Shown here in pieces: positions 7,946 to 14,528 of a stretch of 18,624 nt of DNA. How positions within the stretch are numbered: position 1 is the first letter of the stretch; each line of letters opens with the position of its first letter. Made by a program: the position numbers and the translations under genes. The DNA comes from CAZUSO01 sp964622775 (lineage in GTDB: Bacteria > Bacteroidota > Bacteroidia > Chitinophagales > Chitinophagaceae), in assembly GCA_964622775.1 (NCBI GenBank), contig CAZUSO010000058.1, positions 1-18,624 on the forward strand. The letters run 5' to 3'. The notes below the pieces were generated by a model. That model did not search any database. It was not told the origin of the DNA and was given only the letters and a program-made list of their open reading frames with translations.

Positions 7946-9160
7946 ATGATAACGGATCAATTTTCAGTTCCATCCCGATTAAAAACCTCCGGTCTCATAC
8001 TGACCCTGATTGGCGTAGCTACGCTTATTGCCGGCGTTTTTGCCTTTTTGCTCAACGGCGACGGACATTACGATGTGGCGCGCTTCTGGGTGATGCTGCT
8101 GCAGGATAGTGTGTTCTTTTTAATGATAGCTGTATCTTCCGTATTTATTATGGCGGCTGCAGCCCTGGCTCAGGGTAGCTGGATCGTGGCTTACCGTCGT
8201 GTTCCGGAAGCCATTGGCGCTAATGTATGGGTCTTTGGACTGATTACGCTGATTGTGCTGCTTTGTATCGTTTTTGGTTTTCACGAACATAATCCTGTTT
8301 ATCACTGGGTTCATCCTGAGGGGGATGAGATACTGGAAGGGAAAACGGGATTTCTGAATAAATATATGTTTGTCGGTTTTTCCGTGGCTACTGTGGGTCT
8401 TTGGAGCTATTTCGGCCGCAAATTCCGATCTTTATCCTTAGCGCAGGAAAAGGCGCCGAAAAACGGCACAAAGATTTACTGGAAAACTATTGTCTTCGGC
8501 GGTGTATTCCTGCTGGTTTATGCCCTGACCATGATGAGCATTACGCCCTGGTTGTGGCTGATGAGCATTGATGCGCACTGGTATTCTACCTTATACAGCT
8601 GGAATGTATTTGCAAGCGCCTTTGTCAGCGGCATGTCTATGATCCTGCTGTGGACGGTTTATCTGAAGAACAAGGGGAACCTGCTTTTAGTTACTAAGGA
8701 ACACATGCACGATTTAGGAAAATTCATGTTCGCATTCAGTATATTCTGGACTTATACCTGGTTTGCACAATATATGCTGATCTGGTACGGTAATATTCCG
8801 GAAGAAACTACCTATTTTAAGATGCGCCAGCAGGGACCTTACGGCTTTTTGTTCTATGCCAACCTGATTATCTGCTTCGTATTTCCGATCCTGATTCTCA
8901 TGTCTGCACCCAGTAAGCGTAATTATTTTACCATCGTATTTATGGCGCTGGCCTTGTTATTCGGGCACTGGATGTATTTTTATTTACTTACCGTTCCCGG
9001 TCCGATGCAGGAGCACTGGACTATCGGCTGGTATGAAATCGGTATTTTGCTCGGCTTTATCGGTGTTACCATATTGACAGTTGGAAAGACCTTGTCGAAG
9101 TCGGATTTGGTTCCGCAGAACAATATACTGCTGAAGGAAGCTGTTATTCACATTTCCTGA
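7946..9160 (+). CDS. actF: ActF, second large membrane subunit of alternative complex III
   Basis: Integral membrane protein of 404 residues, related to ActC and the NrfD fold but usually named quinol:cytochrome c oxidoreductase (quinone-binding subunit 2). About ten hydrophobic segments are visible, the first at 17-36 (LILTLIGVATLIAGVFAFLL) and the last near 366-383. HEHNPVYHWVHPEGDE (about 112-127) and SIDAHWYSTLYSWNVFASA (about 208-226) are blocks with charged or histidine residues in membrane-edge positions, as expected for a subunit proposed to host a proton path. The ATG at 7946 leaves a short polar N-terminus. The last act gene, 94 bp before coxB. Confidence 0.94.
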   Translation: MITDQFSVPSRLKTSGLILTLIGVATLIAGVFAFLLNGDGHYDVARFWVMLLQDSVFFLMIAVSSVFIMAAAALAQGSWIVAYRRVPEAIGANVWVFGLITLIVLLCIVFGFHEHNPVYHWVHPEGDEILEGKTGFLNKYMFVGFSVATVGLWSYFGRKFRSLSLAQEKAPKNGTKIYWKTIVFGGVFLLVYALTMMSITPWLWLMSIDAHWYSTLYSWNVFASAFVSGMSMILLWTVYLKNKGNLLLVTKEHMHDLGKFMFAFSIFWTYTWFAQYMLIWYGNIPEETTYFKMRQQGPYGFLFYANLIICFVFPILILMSAPSKRNYFTIVFMALALLFGHWMYFYLLTVPGPMQEHWTIGWYEIGILLGFIGVTILTVGKTLSKSDLVPQNNILLKEAVIHIS

Positions 9161-9254
9161 TGCGCATGCTTTTTAATTTTAATGAAGTAAAAGAAAAATC
9201 ATTTTATATTTTATAAGACCTTACCTTAAAACGGTATTAAATTCATAAAACACA

Positions 9255-10316
9255 ATGTCGGGATTAATTATTACGGCTTTAGTCTTTTTAGTATTTATCG
9301 TGATTTACCAGATTGCGAAAGCCGGCGAGTATGCCAATATACTGAAAGGAGAAGAAAAAGTACAACAACAAACGAACAAGCTGATGGCCTGGCTGATGGT
9401 GATTGTTTTTTTCCTGGGCATGTGGGGCATATATAAATGCCATGTGGACCTGATGGATAAAATGCTGCCCATTCCGGCCTCCGACCATGGTGTGCAGTAT
9501 GAAAACATGCTGATGGTAACGCTGGTCATTACCGGTATCGTATTCTTCATTACCCACTTCCTGTTGTTTTATTTTATCTATCGTTATCAGTCCACCGGGA
9601 AAAGCACTGCATATTTCTATCCGCATAACAACCGGCTGGAAATTCTATGGACTACAATCCCGGCGCTGACCTTAGTTGTGCTGGTCGTTATCGGTTTGCG
9701 CAACTGGATCATCATGACGGCGGAATCTCCCGCAAATTCCATGAAAGTGGAAATTGTAGGAAAGCAGTTCAACTGGATTATCCGCTACCCGGGAAAGGAT
9801 GGTGTTTTTGGAAAGACCGACTATACCAAAATAAATGATGCCAATAACATTCTGGGACTGGATTGGAATGACCCGGCCAGCAAAGACGATATTGTGGTTC
9901 AAAACGGGGAGATGCACCTGGCTACTGATATTCCGGTCCATCTGATCATCAAGTCGCGGGACGTGATTCATGATGTGGGATTGCCGCACTTCCGGATGAA
10001 GATGGATGCCGTTCCGGGAATTATTACGACTATGTGGTTTACGCCTACTATCTCTACAGACAAGATGAAGGAAATCACGAAAGATCCGGATTTTGTGTAT
10101 GAAATTGCCTGCGACCAGCTTTGCGGTAAGGGGCATTATTCCATGAGGGGTACGGTAATCGTAGAACGGACTAAAGGTGATATGGCAGCATGGCTGGCTC
10201 AGCAGCAACCGTATTATGCGCTTGTACATACTGATGCGCCGGCGCCGGCTGCTGACAGCACACAGGCCTCCGGCACGGACAGCGCTGCAACGACTGCCGC
10301 CCTGTCTATGCAATAA
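9255..10316 (+). CDS. coxB: Cytochrome c oxidase subunit II (CuA subunit)
   Basis: Receives electrons from a c-type cytochrome at the binuclear CuA centre and passes them to haem a of CoxA. The CuA ligands are visible: H239 in DVIHDVGLPHFR, then C286, C290, H294 and M297 in CDQLCGKGHYSM. Residue 288, a backbone-carbonyl ligand, is Gln where most aa3 enzymes have Glu; the ba3 oxidase also has Gln. Four hydrophobic segments (about 3-20, 43-60, 85-108, 131-153) exceed the usual two, so the protein carries an N-terminal membrane extension. There is no CxxCH, so it is not a caa3-type fusion and the electron donor must be a separate cytochrome such as ActA or ActE. The C-terminus ends in a low-complexity Ala/Thr/Ser tail. 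It lies 47 bp before coxA. Confidence 0.96.
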   Translation: MSGLIITALVFLVFIVIYQIAKAGEYANILKGEEKVQQQTNKLMAWLMVIVFFLGMWGIYKCHVDLMDKMLPIPASDHGVQYENMLMVTLVITGIVFFITHFLLFYFIYRYQSTGKSTAYFYPHNNRLEILWTTIPALTLVVLVVIGLRNWIIMTAESPANSMKVEIVGKQFNWIIRYPGKDGVFGKTDYTKINDANNILGLDWNDPASKDDIVVQNGEMHLATDIPVHLIIKSRDVIHDVGLPHFRMKMDAVPGIITTMWFTPTISTDKMKEITKDPDFVYEIACDQLCGKGHYSMRGTVIVERTKGDMAAWLAQQQPYYALVHTDAPAPAADSTQASGTDSAATTAALSMQ

Positions 10317-10333
10317 ATCTTTAAATAAAATTG

Positions 10334-10341
10334 TAATTTTG
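10334..10341 (+). promoter_or_regulatory. Weak internal promoter-like motif before coxA
   Basis: TAATTTTG fits TAnnTTTG and sits 22 bp before the coxA ATG. There is no TTG at the expected -33 position, and the leader would be only about 15 nt. In a 47-bp AT-rich spacer this could easily be chance; it is recorded only as a candidate for separate coxA expression. Confidence 0.15.
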
Positions 10342-10363
10342 GTTTTTTAGAAATAATCTGAAA

Positions 10364-12202
10364 ATGGCTAACGAAGCAACTATAGGAAATGTTCATGAAG
10401 CGCACCTGCATGTTGAACACGCACATGATGCACACGATGATCATGGAGGTCATCACCATCATGAGCAACATTTTATCCAAAAGTGGATATTTAGTCTGGA
10501 TCATAAAGTAATTGCCAAGCAATATCTGATTACCGGTATTATTTGGGCGATTATAGGTGCATTGTTCTCGGTTTTCTTTCGCTTGCAGCTCGGGTTCCCG
10601 GATACCCCGCACCCTGTTCTGGAGCACTTCCTGGGACATTGGGCAAAGGGAGGAAGGCTTACGCCCGAATTCTACTACGCCTTAGTAACTATGCACGGTA
10701 CCATACTGATCTTTTTCGTATTGACGGCAGGGCTGAGTGGAACCTTTAGCAATCTGTTGCTGCCGCTGCAATTAGGTGCACGCGACATGGCATCTCCTTT
10801 TATGAATATGCTTTCCTATTGGGTGTTCTTCATATCCAGCGTCATTATGTTTTCCTCCCTGTTCGTGCAAACCGGACCGGCAGCCGGCGGATGGACGGTT
10901 TACCCGCCGTTGAGCGCGCTTAAGGAGGCTTCTTTGGGCTCGGGCATCGGTATGGATCTTTGGCTCATTGCTATGGCTTTATTTGTAGTGTCGCAATTGC
11001 TGGCCGGCCTGAATTATATTACCACTATCCTGAACATGCGTACGAAAGGCATGAAGATGACACGTATGCCATTGACAGCATGGGCCTTATTATTTACTTC
11101 CGTGTTAGGCGTGTTGTCGTTCCCCGTATTGCTCTCCGGATTCGTTTTATTGCTGTTCGATCGTCACGCGGGAACCAGCTTCTATCTTTCCGAGATCTTT
11201 ATCGGTGGTAAAGCTTTGTCGCATATAGGAGGATCGGCCATTCTCTATCAGCACCTGTTCTGGTTCTTAGGCCATCCTGAAGTGTATATCGTGATTCTGC
11301 CGGGTATGGGTATTGTGTCGGAGGTGCTGTCCACACACGGGCGAAAACCTATCTTCGGTTATTTAGCGATGATTATTTCCTTCATCGGGATCACCACGTT
11401 GGCCTTCCTCGTTTGGGCGCATCACATGTTTGTAACCGGAATGAGTCCTTTCTTAGGTAGTATATTTGTGTTGCTGACCCTGCTGATCGCCATACCATCG
11501 GCCATTAAAGTGTTTAACTGGCTCACCACCATCTGGAAAGGGAATCTTAAATTTACCGTTCCGATGATGTTTGCGCTGGGCTTTATATCCATCTTTATTT
11601 CCGGAGGGCTGACCGGCCTCTTTATGGGTAATTCCGCATTGGATATTCACGTGCATGATACCTATTTCATCATTGCCCACTTCCACCTGGTAATGGGCGT
11701 TGCCGCCTTCTTCGGCATGTTTGCAGGCATTTATCACTGGTTCCCGAAGATGTTCGGCAGGTATATGAACAATACGCTGGGTTATATTCACTTCTTCATG
11801 ACATTCATCGGCGCTTATCTGATTTTCTGGCCGATGCATTACGAAGGATTAGCCGGTATGCCGCGCCGTTATTACGACTATAGCGCATGGAAATCATTTT
11901 CACAGTTTAATGACCTCAATGCTTTTATTTCTGTGGTGGTGATTGTGGTATTCTTTACGCAGCTGATGTTTGTCTTTAACTTCTTTGTCAGCATCTTTAA
12001 GGGACGTAAGGTAAATAATCCGAACCCCTGGCATGCTACTACGCTGGAATGGACTACGCCTTTAGTTCCGGGTCACGGCAACTGGGAAGGCGATATTCCT
12101 GAAGTGTATCGCTGGCCTTATGATTATAAAGATGATGGAAACGGTAATGATTTCATTCCGCAGAACGTTCCTTTAAAGGATGGCGAGGTCGAATCGCATT
12201 AG
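10364..12202 (+). CDS. coxA: Cytochrome c oxidase subunit I (haem a, haem a3-CuB)
   Basis: Catalytic subunit that reduces oxygen to water and pumps protons, 612 residues, about 12 membrane segments. Metal ligands are in place: H111 and H441 for haem a, H439 for haem a3, and H304, H353 and H354 for CuB. Y308 in GHPEVY is the residue cross-linked to H304, and E306 is the usual internal proton donor of A1-type enzymes. The N-terminus is unusual: 12 histidines fall between residues 11 and 36, before the first conserved block (SLDHKVIAKQYLITG). By eye, the D-channel entrance reads PEFYYALVTMH, with no Asp at its usual place. The start ATG at 10364 is the only sensible choice. Last gene of the operon; a strong terminator follows within 25 bp. 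No subunit III or haem synthesis gene follows. Confidence 0.97.
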   Translation: MANEATIGNVHEAHLHVEHAHDAHDDHGGHHHHEQHFIQKWIFSLDHKVIAKQYLITGIIWAIIGALFSVFFRLQLGFPDTPHPVLEHFLGHWAKGGRLTPEFYYALVTMHGTILIFFVLTAGLSGTFSNLLLPLQLGARDMASPFMNMLSYWVFFISSVIMFSSLFVQTGPAAGGWTVYPPLSALKEASLGSGIGMDLWLIAMALFVVSQLLAGLNYITTILNMRTKGMKMTRMPLTAWALLFTSVLGVLSFPVLLSGFVLLLFDRHAGTSFYLSEIFIGGKALSHIGGSAILYQHLFWFLGHPEVYIVILPGMGIVSEVLSTHGRKPIFGYLAMIISFIGITTLAFLVWAHHMFVTGMSPFLGSIFVLLTLLIAIPSAIKVFNWLTTIWKGNLKFTVPMMFALGFISIFISGGLTGLFMGNSALDIHVHDTYFIIAHFHLVMGVAAFFGMFAGIYHWFPKMFGRYMNNTLGYIHFFMTFIGAYLIFWPMHYEGLAGMPRRYYDYSAWKSFSQFNDLNAFISVVVIVVFFTQLMFVFNFFVSIFKGRKVNNPNPWHATTLEWTTPLVPGHGNWEGDIPEVYRWPYDYKDDGNGNDFIPQNVPLKDGEVESH

Positions 12203-12225
12203 CCGGGATGTTTATAAAATCTTTC

Positions 12226-12251
12226 AGGGTTGCCGTAAGGCAGCCCTTTTT
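12226..12251 (+). terminator. Rho-independent terminator of the act-cox operon
   Basis: AGGGTTGCC (12226-12234) pairs with GGCAGCCCT (12239-12247) as a nine-pair stem with one T-G pair and a GTAA tetraloop. Five T residues follow (12247-12251). It begins 24 bp after the coxA stop and is the only good terminator seen since the start of the cluster, supporting one operon or one shared 3' end. Confidence 0.88.
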
Positions 12252-12334
12252 AATGGATACCTGTTTCCTGAATTATGGCTGTTTATGGCTTAGTATTGCC
12301 CCGGATTATTAATGGCTGTCTTTAATCTTTAAAA

Positions 12335-12985
12335 ATGCAGATACAGAATTTTTCAACCTGGCTACAGGAGCGGCTCATCCGGTCGCTGCCCGGCGAGCCG
12401 GCACAATCCAGAATGCTCAGAACCAAACGGCCAAAGGTGGGCGAAGCGCCTGCCGGAGCCCGGGAAAGTGCAGTGTTAGTGTTGCTGTATATTCAGCATG
12501 ACCGGCCCGAAGTGGTATTGATTGAGCGTATATCCGATGGTAGTGTCCATAGCGGTCAGATTGCTTTTCCCGGCGGAAGCCGGGAAAAGTCCGATGCCGA
12601 CCTTACCGCTACTGCGCTGCGTGAGGCGCGGGAGGAAGTCGCGCTGAATGTAGAAGATGTCAGGGTGCTGGGTCTGCTGACCGGCCTGTATATCCCGGTA
12701 AGTAATTTCCGGGTCTATCCGGTATTGGCTGTTGCGCATGCGCGACCCTTTCTTTATCCCTCTGACGGTGAAGTATCCCGGATCTTATACGTCCCTCTGC
12801 CGGAGTTGTTTTCCCGTAAAGCATCCGTGAGTGTGCAGGTAGCCGAAACGGTGCAGGTAACGATGCAGGTGGATGCTTATCTGACAGAGGAACATACCAT
12901 CGTCTGGGGCGCTACTGCCATGATACTTTCCGAGCTGGAAGCGCTTTGGGAAGAGTATCTTTCTGAAGCAGGATGTCAGTCTTAA
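12335..12985 (+). CDS. Nudix hydrolase, CoA pyrophosphatase type
   Basis: Predicted to cleave the pyrophosphate bond of coenzyme A or related nucleoside diphosphate compounds in the cytoplasm. The family signature that precedes the Nudix box is present: LIERISDGSVHSGQIAFPGG (62-81). The Nudix box follows, GGSREKSDADL then TALREAREEVAL (80-104), with E97, E100 and E101 as likely metal ligands. It aligns without gaps by eye to the box of E. coli NudL. Length (216) is normal. The ATG at 12335 follows an A-run (CTTTAAAAATG), a typical leader here. It lies downstream of the respiratory terminator, so it is a separate unit; no functional link to respiration is evident. Substrate is inferred from the motif only. 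Confidence 0.9.
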   Translation: MQIQNFSTWLQERLIRSLPGEPAQSRMLRTKRPKVGEAPAGARESAVLVLLYIQHDRPEVVLIERISDGSVHSGQIAFPGGSREKSDADLTATALREAREEVALNVEDVRVLGLLTGLYIPVSNFRVYPVLAVAHARPFLYPSDGEVSRILYVPLPELFSRKASVSVQVAETVQVTMQVDAYLTEEHTIVWGATAMILSELEALWEEYLSEAGCQS

Positions 12986-13061
12986 TCAGGGATACGGAAA
13001 CCGGGCATCGCCGTTAAGTCAAACATATTCCCTCAAATTTTACTAATCGGTACTCAATTTT

Positions 13062-13093
13062 TTTGCTGTTTTGCATTTTGCATTTTGACTTTT
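13062..13093 (+). repeat. T-rich dispersed element, copy 2
   Basis: Begins TTTGCTGTTTTGCATTTT and contains two tandem GCATTTT units before TTTTGACTT. It matches the stretch at 5006-5042 in 17 of its first 18 bases and in its end. It lies in the 278-bp gap after the Nudix gene; nothing else is recognised in that gap before the 21-bp array. Confidence 0.45.
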
Positions 13094-13105
13094 TAATTTG
13101 ATCAA

Positions 13106-13546
13106 ATGGATTTGCAGCAATTGCAGCCTTTTCAGGGCGGTTTCAATACAGAAAACCAGATAATTATTTACAGCAGTTCTTTTATTCGCCCAATCTTCCA
13201 TTGCCTTTCTAAGGAATACACATGTTCTGCCATTTCTAAATGTTCGAATAGCACGGCAGAGGAGTATGTTAAAACAATAAAGCCGTATGTTAATACGATA
13301 AGAGAGCATGTTAAAACAATAAAGCAGTATGTTAAGACGATAAGGAAGTATGTTAAAGCAATAAAGCCGTATGTTATAGCAATAAGGGAGTATGTTATAG
13401 CAATAAGGCCGTATGTTAAGACGATAAAGCAGTATGTTAAAACAATAAAGGAGTTTGTTATGACGATAATGCAGTCAGGCCATACGATAAAGGAGTTTAC
13501 AGAGCATATTAAACAATATGCTGAAATAATGAAGCTGTTTGGTTAA
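13106..13546 (+). CDS. Doubtful CDS: basic heptad-repeat protein over the 21-bp array
   Basis: Open frame of 146 residues. I do not recognise the protein. The first 52 residues have no recognisable feature and may be noncoding. From residue 53 the sequence repeats a heptad of type YVKTIKx about a dozen times. Val and Ile recur at coiled-coil a and d positions with Tyr beside them, and Lys/Arg fill the outer positions, so a translated product would be a strongly basic coiled coil. Against it being a real gene, the DNA repeat continues for about 50 bp past the stop, the N-terminal part looks random, and the start has no special support. It could be a decayed gene or an accidental frame through an array whose DNA is what matters. 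Confidence 0.25.
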   Translation: MDLQQLQPFQGGFNTENQIIIYSSSFIRPIFHCLSKEYTCSAISKCSNSTAEEYVKTIKPYVNTIREHVKTIKQYVKTIRKYVKAIKPYVIAIREYVIAIRPYVKTIKQYVKTIKEFVMTIMQSGHTIKEFTEHIKQYAEIMKLFG

Positions 13547-13599
13547 ACAATAAGCGATTAAGTTAAAGCAATAAAGGAGTAAGCCTGTACGATAAGTGT
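13264..13599 (+). repeat. Tandem array of about sixteen 21-bp units
   Basis: Units start every 21 bp from 13264 and share the core TATGTTAAAACAATAAAG. Ten consecutive units (13264-13473) are clear. Six more are degenerate but in register; those at 13516, 13537 and 13558 match the consensus at about 15-17 of 21 positions, while those at 13495 and 13579 match at about half. The total, 336 bp, is exactly 16 units. Several neighbouring units alternate ACAATAAAG with ACGATAAG, hinting at a 42-bp higher unit. 21 bp equals two turns of B-DNA, so any bend or binding site would recur on the same face. There are no unique spacers, so it is not a CRISPR array. Confidence 0.9.
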
Positions 13600-13699
13600 G
13601 CATCCCAAAATGTTAAAACTTACAGTGAAGGCAATAATATATGCGTGCTGCTCGTTTTTTGACGATATTTCTTTTTTTAACCTATTAAAATCAATGATC

Positions 13700-14059
13700 A
13701 TGGCAAAGAATGAAACCCGGCGCCTGGCTCCAGGCGTTATCAGAACTGACAAAGACGCATTTGCAGCGTTGCTGCAAATAAGCGACTACACCCCAGCCAA
13801 CCAGGACTACGCTGCCGAAAATGGCCAGACCCTCAGAGATGCGCTTCAGCAGGCGCAGGATGTGGAATACCAGGCCGATGCAGCGTTCAAAGCAGCTCGT
13901 GACAATGCCGCTATGGCAGAATGGACATTTCACAACTTTATGCTGGGCGTCAAAGACCAGGTGAGAGCCCAATACGGCATTGCCAGCAATGAACTACAGG
14001 GCTTAGGCCTGAAAAAGAAAACGGAATATAAATCGCCACACCCGGCCAGAAAGCCCTGA
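13700..14059 (+). CDS. Hypothetical protein, helical with basic C-terminus
   Basis: A 119-residue protein from the ATG at 13700; an in-frame ATG two codons earlier (13694) is equally possible, and the frame stays open upstream without good support. The composition is soluble and helical: Ala-rich segments TLRDALQQAQDVEYQADAAF and KAARDNAAMAEWTFHNF (about 44-80), then GVKDQVRAQYGIASNELQGL (about 83-102), ending in a basic tail LKKKTEYKSPHPARKP. No signal peptide or membrane segment. I recall similar short hypothetical proteins in Bacteroidota with this ending, but can give no function. A clean terminator follows 36 bp after the stop, which favours a real gene. It lies between the 21-bp array and the inverted-repeat element. 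Confidence 0.7.
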   Translation: MAKNETRRLAPGVIRTDKDAFAALLQISDYTPANQDYAAENGQTLRDALQQAQDVEYQADAAFKAARDNAAMAEWTFHNFMLGVKDQVRAQYGIASNELQGLGLKKKTEYKSPHPARKP

Positions 14060-14094
14060 GCGTATCCCTGAAAAACAGATTCAGAATATTCCGC

Positions 14095-14128
14095 AGCCCG
14101 TCATGTTTCCCATGCATGACGGGCTTTT
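14095..14128 (+). terminator. Rho-independent terminator after the hypothetical gene
   Basis: AGCCCGTCATG (14095-14105) pairs perfectly with CATGACGGGCT (14115-14125) over eleven base pairs around a nine-base loop. It is followed by TTTT. It begins 36 bp after the stop of the 13700-14059 gene and is in the right orientation for it. Confidence 0.85.
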
Positions 14129-14199
14129 GCATTAGGCGGTTTTACAAGGATGCATCTCAAATTTTCGCACCGGAGCAATCTCCAGAATGTAAAAGGTAT

Positions 14200-14409
14200 C
14201 GTCATTCCGGCTGAAGCGTATAAGCGGTCGTCATTCCGACCGGAGTAAAATTTACGGAACGCTTGCAGTAAATTTTATGGAGTGGAGGAATCTCCCGGGC
14301 ATTTGCCCATCCTCCCGGTTGGGAGATTCCTTCATGCGAAAATCCTAACCGGATTAAGTGTAATCCGGGATTTTCTTTTCGGAATGACGGCATGTTTTTT
14401 CGGAATGAC
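14200..14409. repeat. Nested inverted-repeat element (CGTCATTCCG / CGGAATGACG)
   Basis: Two left arms CGTCATTCCG (14200-14209, 14229-14238) face two right arms, CGGAATGACG (14380-14389) and CGGAATGAC (14401-14409). Inside, AGGAATCTCCC (14286-14296) pairs with GGGAGATTCCT (14321-14331), enclosing a small GGGC/GCCC hairpin (14297-14308). The whole region can fold into a long branched hairpin. Its wording, with CCGACCGGAG and GTGGAGGAATCTCCC, is like dispersed intergenic hairpin repeats known in Bacteroidota. No coding sequence is seen; it resembles a REP or MITE-like element rather than an insertion sequence. Confidence 0.75.
14246..14277. repeat. Small palindrome inserted in the inverted-repeat element
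   Basis: TAAAATTTAC (14246-14255) is the exact reverse complement of GTAAATTTTA (14268-14277), with a 12-base spacer. It is much more AT-rich than the surrounding CCGGAG and GGAGTGGAGG sequence and interrupts what looks like one continuous repeat. It may be a second small element inserted in the first. Confidence 0.5.
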
Positions 14410-14419
14410 AAAAAACCTT

Positions 14420-14474
14420 ACACCACATGCAACATTTGGGATACATCCTTTTACAATCCATGTTAACCTGGTGT
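14420..14474. other. Imperfect inverted repeat downstream of the minus-strand gene
   Basis: ACACC (14420-14424) faces GGTGT (14470-14474), and AACAT (14431-14435) faces ATGTT (14460-14464). The inner and outer arms are separated by six and five bases, so a stem with an internal loop is possible. It lies about 55 bp beyond the 3' end of the 14529-15398 gene. It lacks a T-run for either strand, so a terminator role is unsupported. Confidence 0.25.
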
Positions 14475-14528
14475 GTTCGATTATAATACCATAAGAGCAT
14501 CGCGGTCCTGCGGGTTACCATTTCAAAA

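Noticed and set aside
13043..13309. Minus-strand 88-residue frame before the array
   Set aside because: It runs through the T-rich repeat and the first array units and has no recognisable features; likely spurious.
13264..13599. CRISPR array
   Set aside because: Units are contiguous with no unique spacers, 21 bp is short for a CRISPR repeat, and no cas gene is nearby.
13598..13699. Longer N-terminus for the 13700-14059 gene
   Set aside because: The added segment starts within the end of the 21-bp array and gives a Cys/Phe-rich stretch unlike the rest; ATG 13700 or 13694 fits better.
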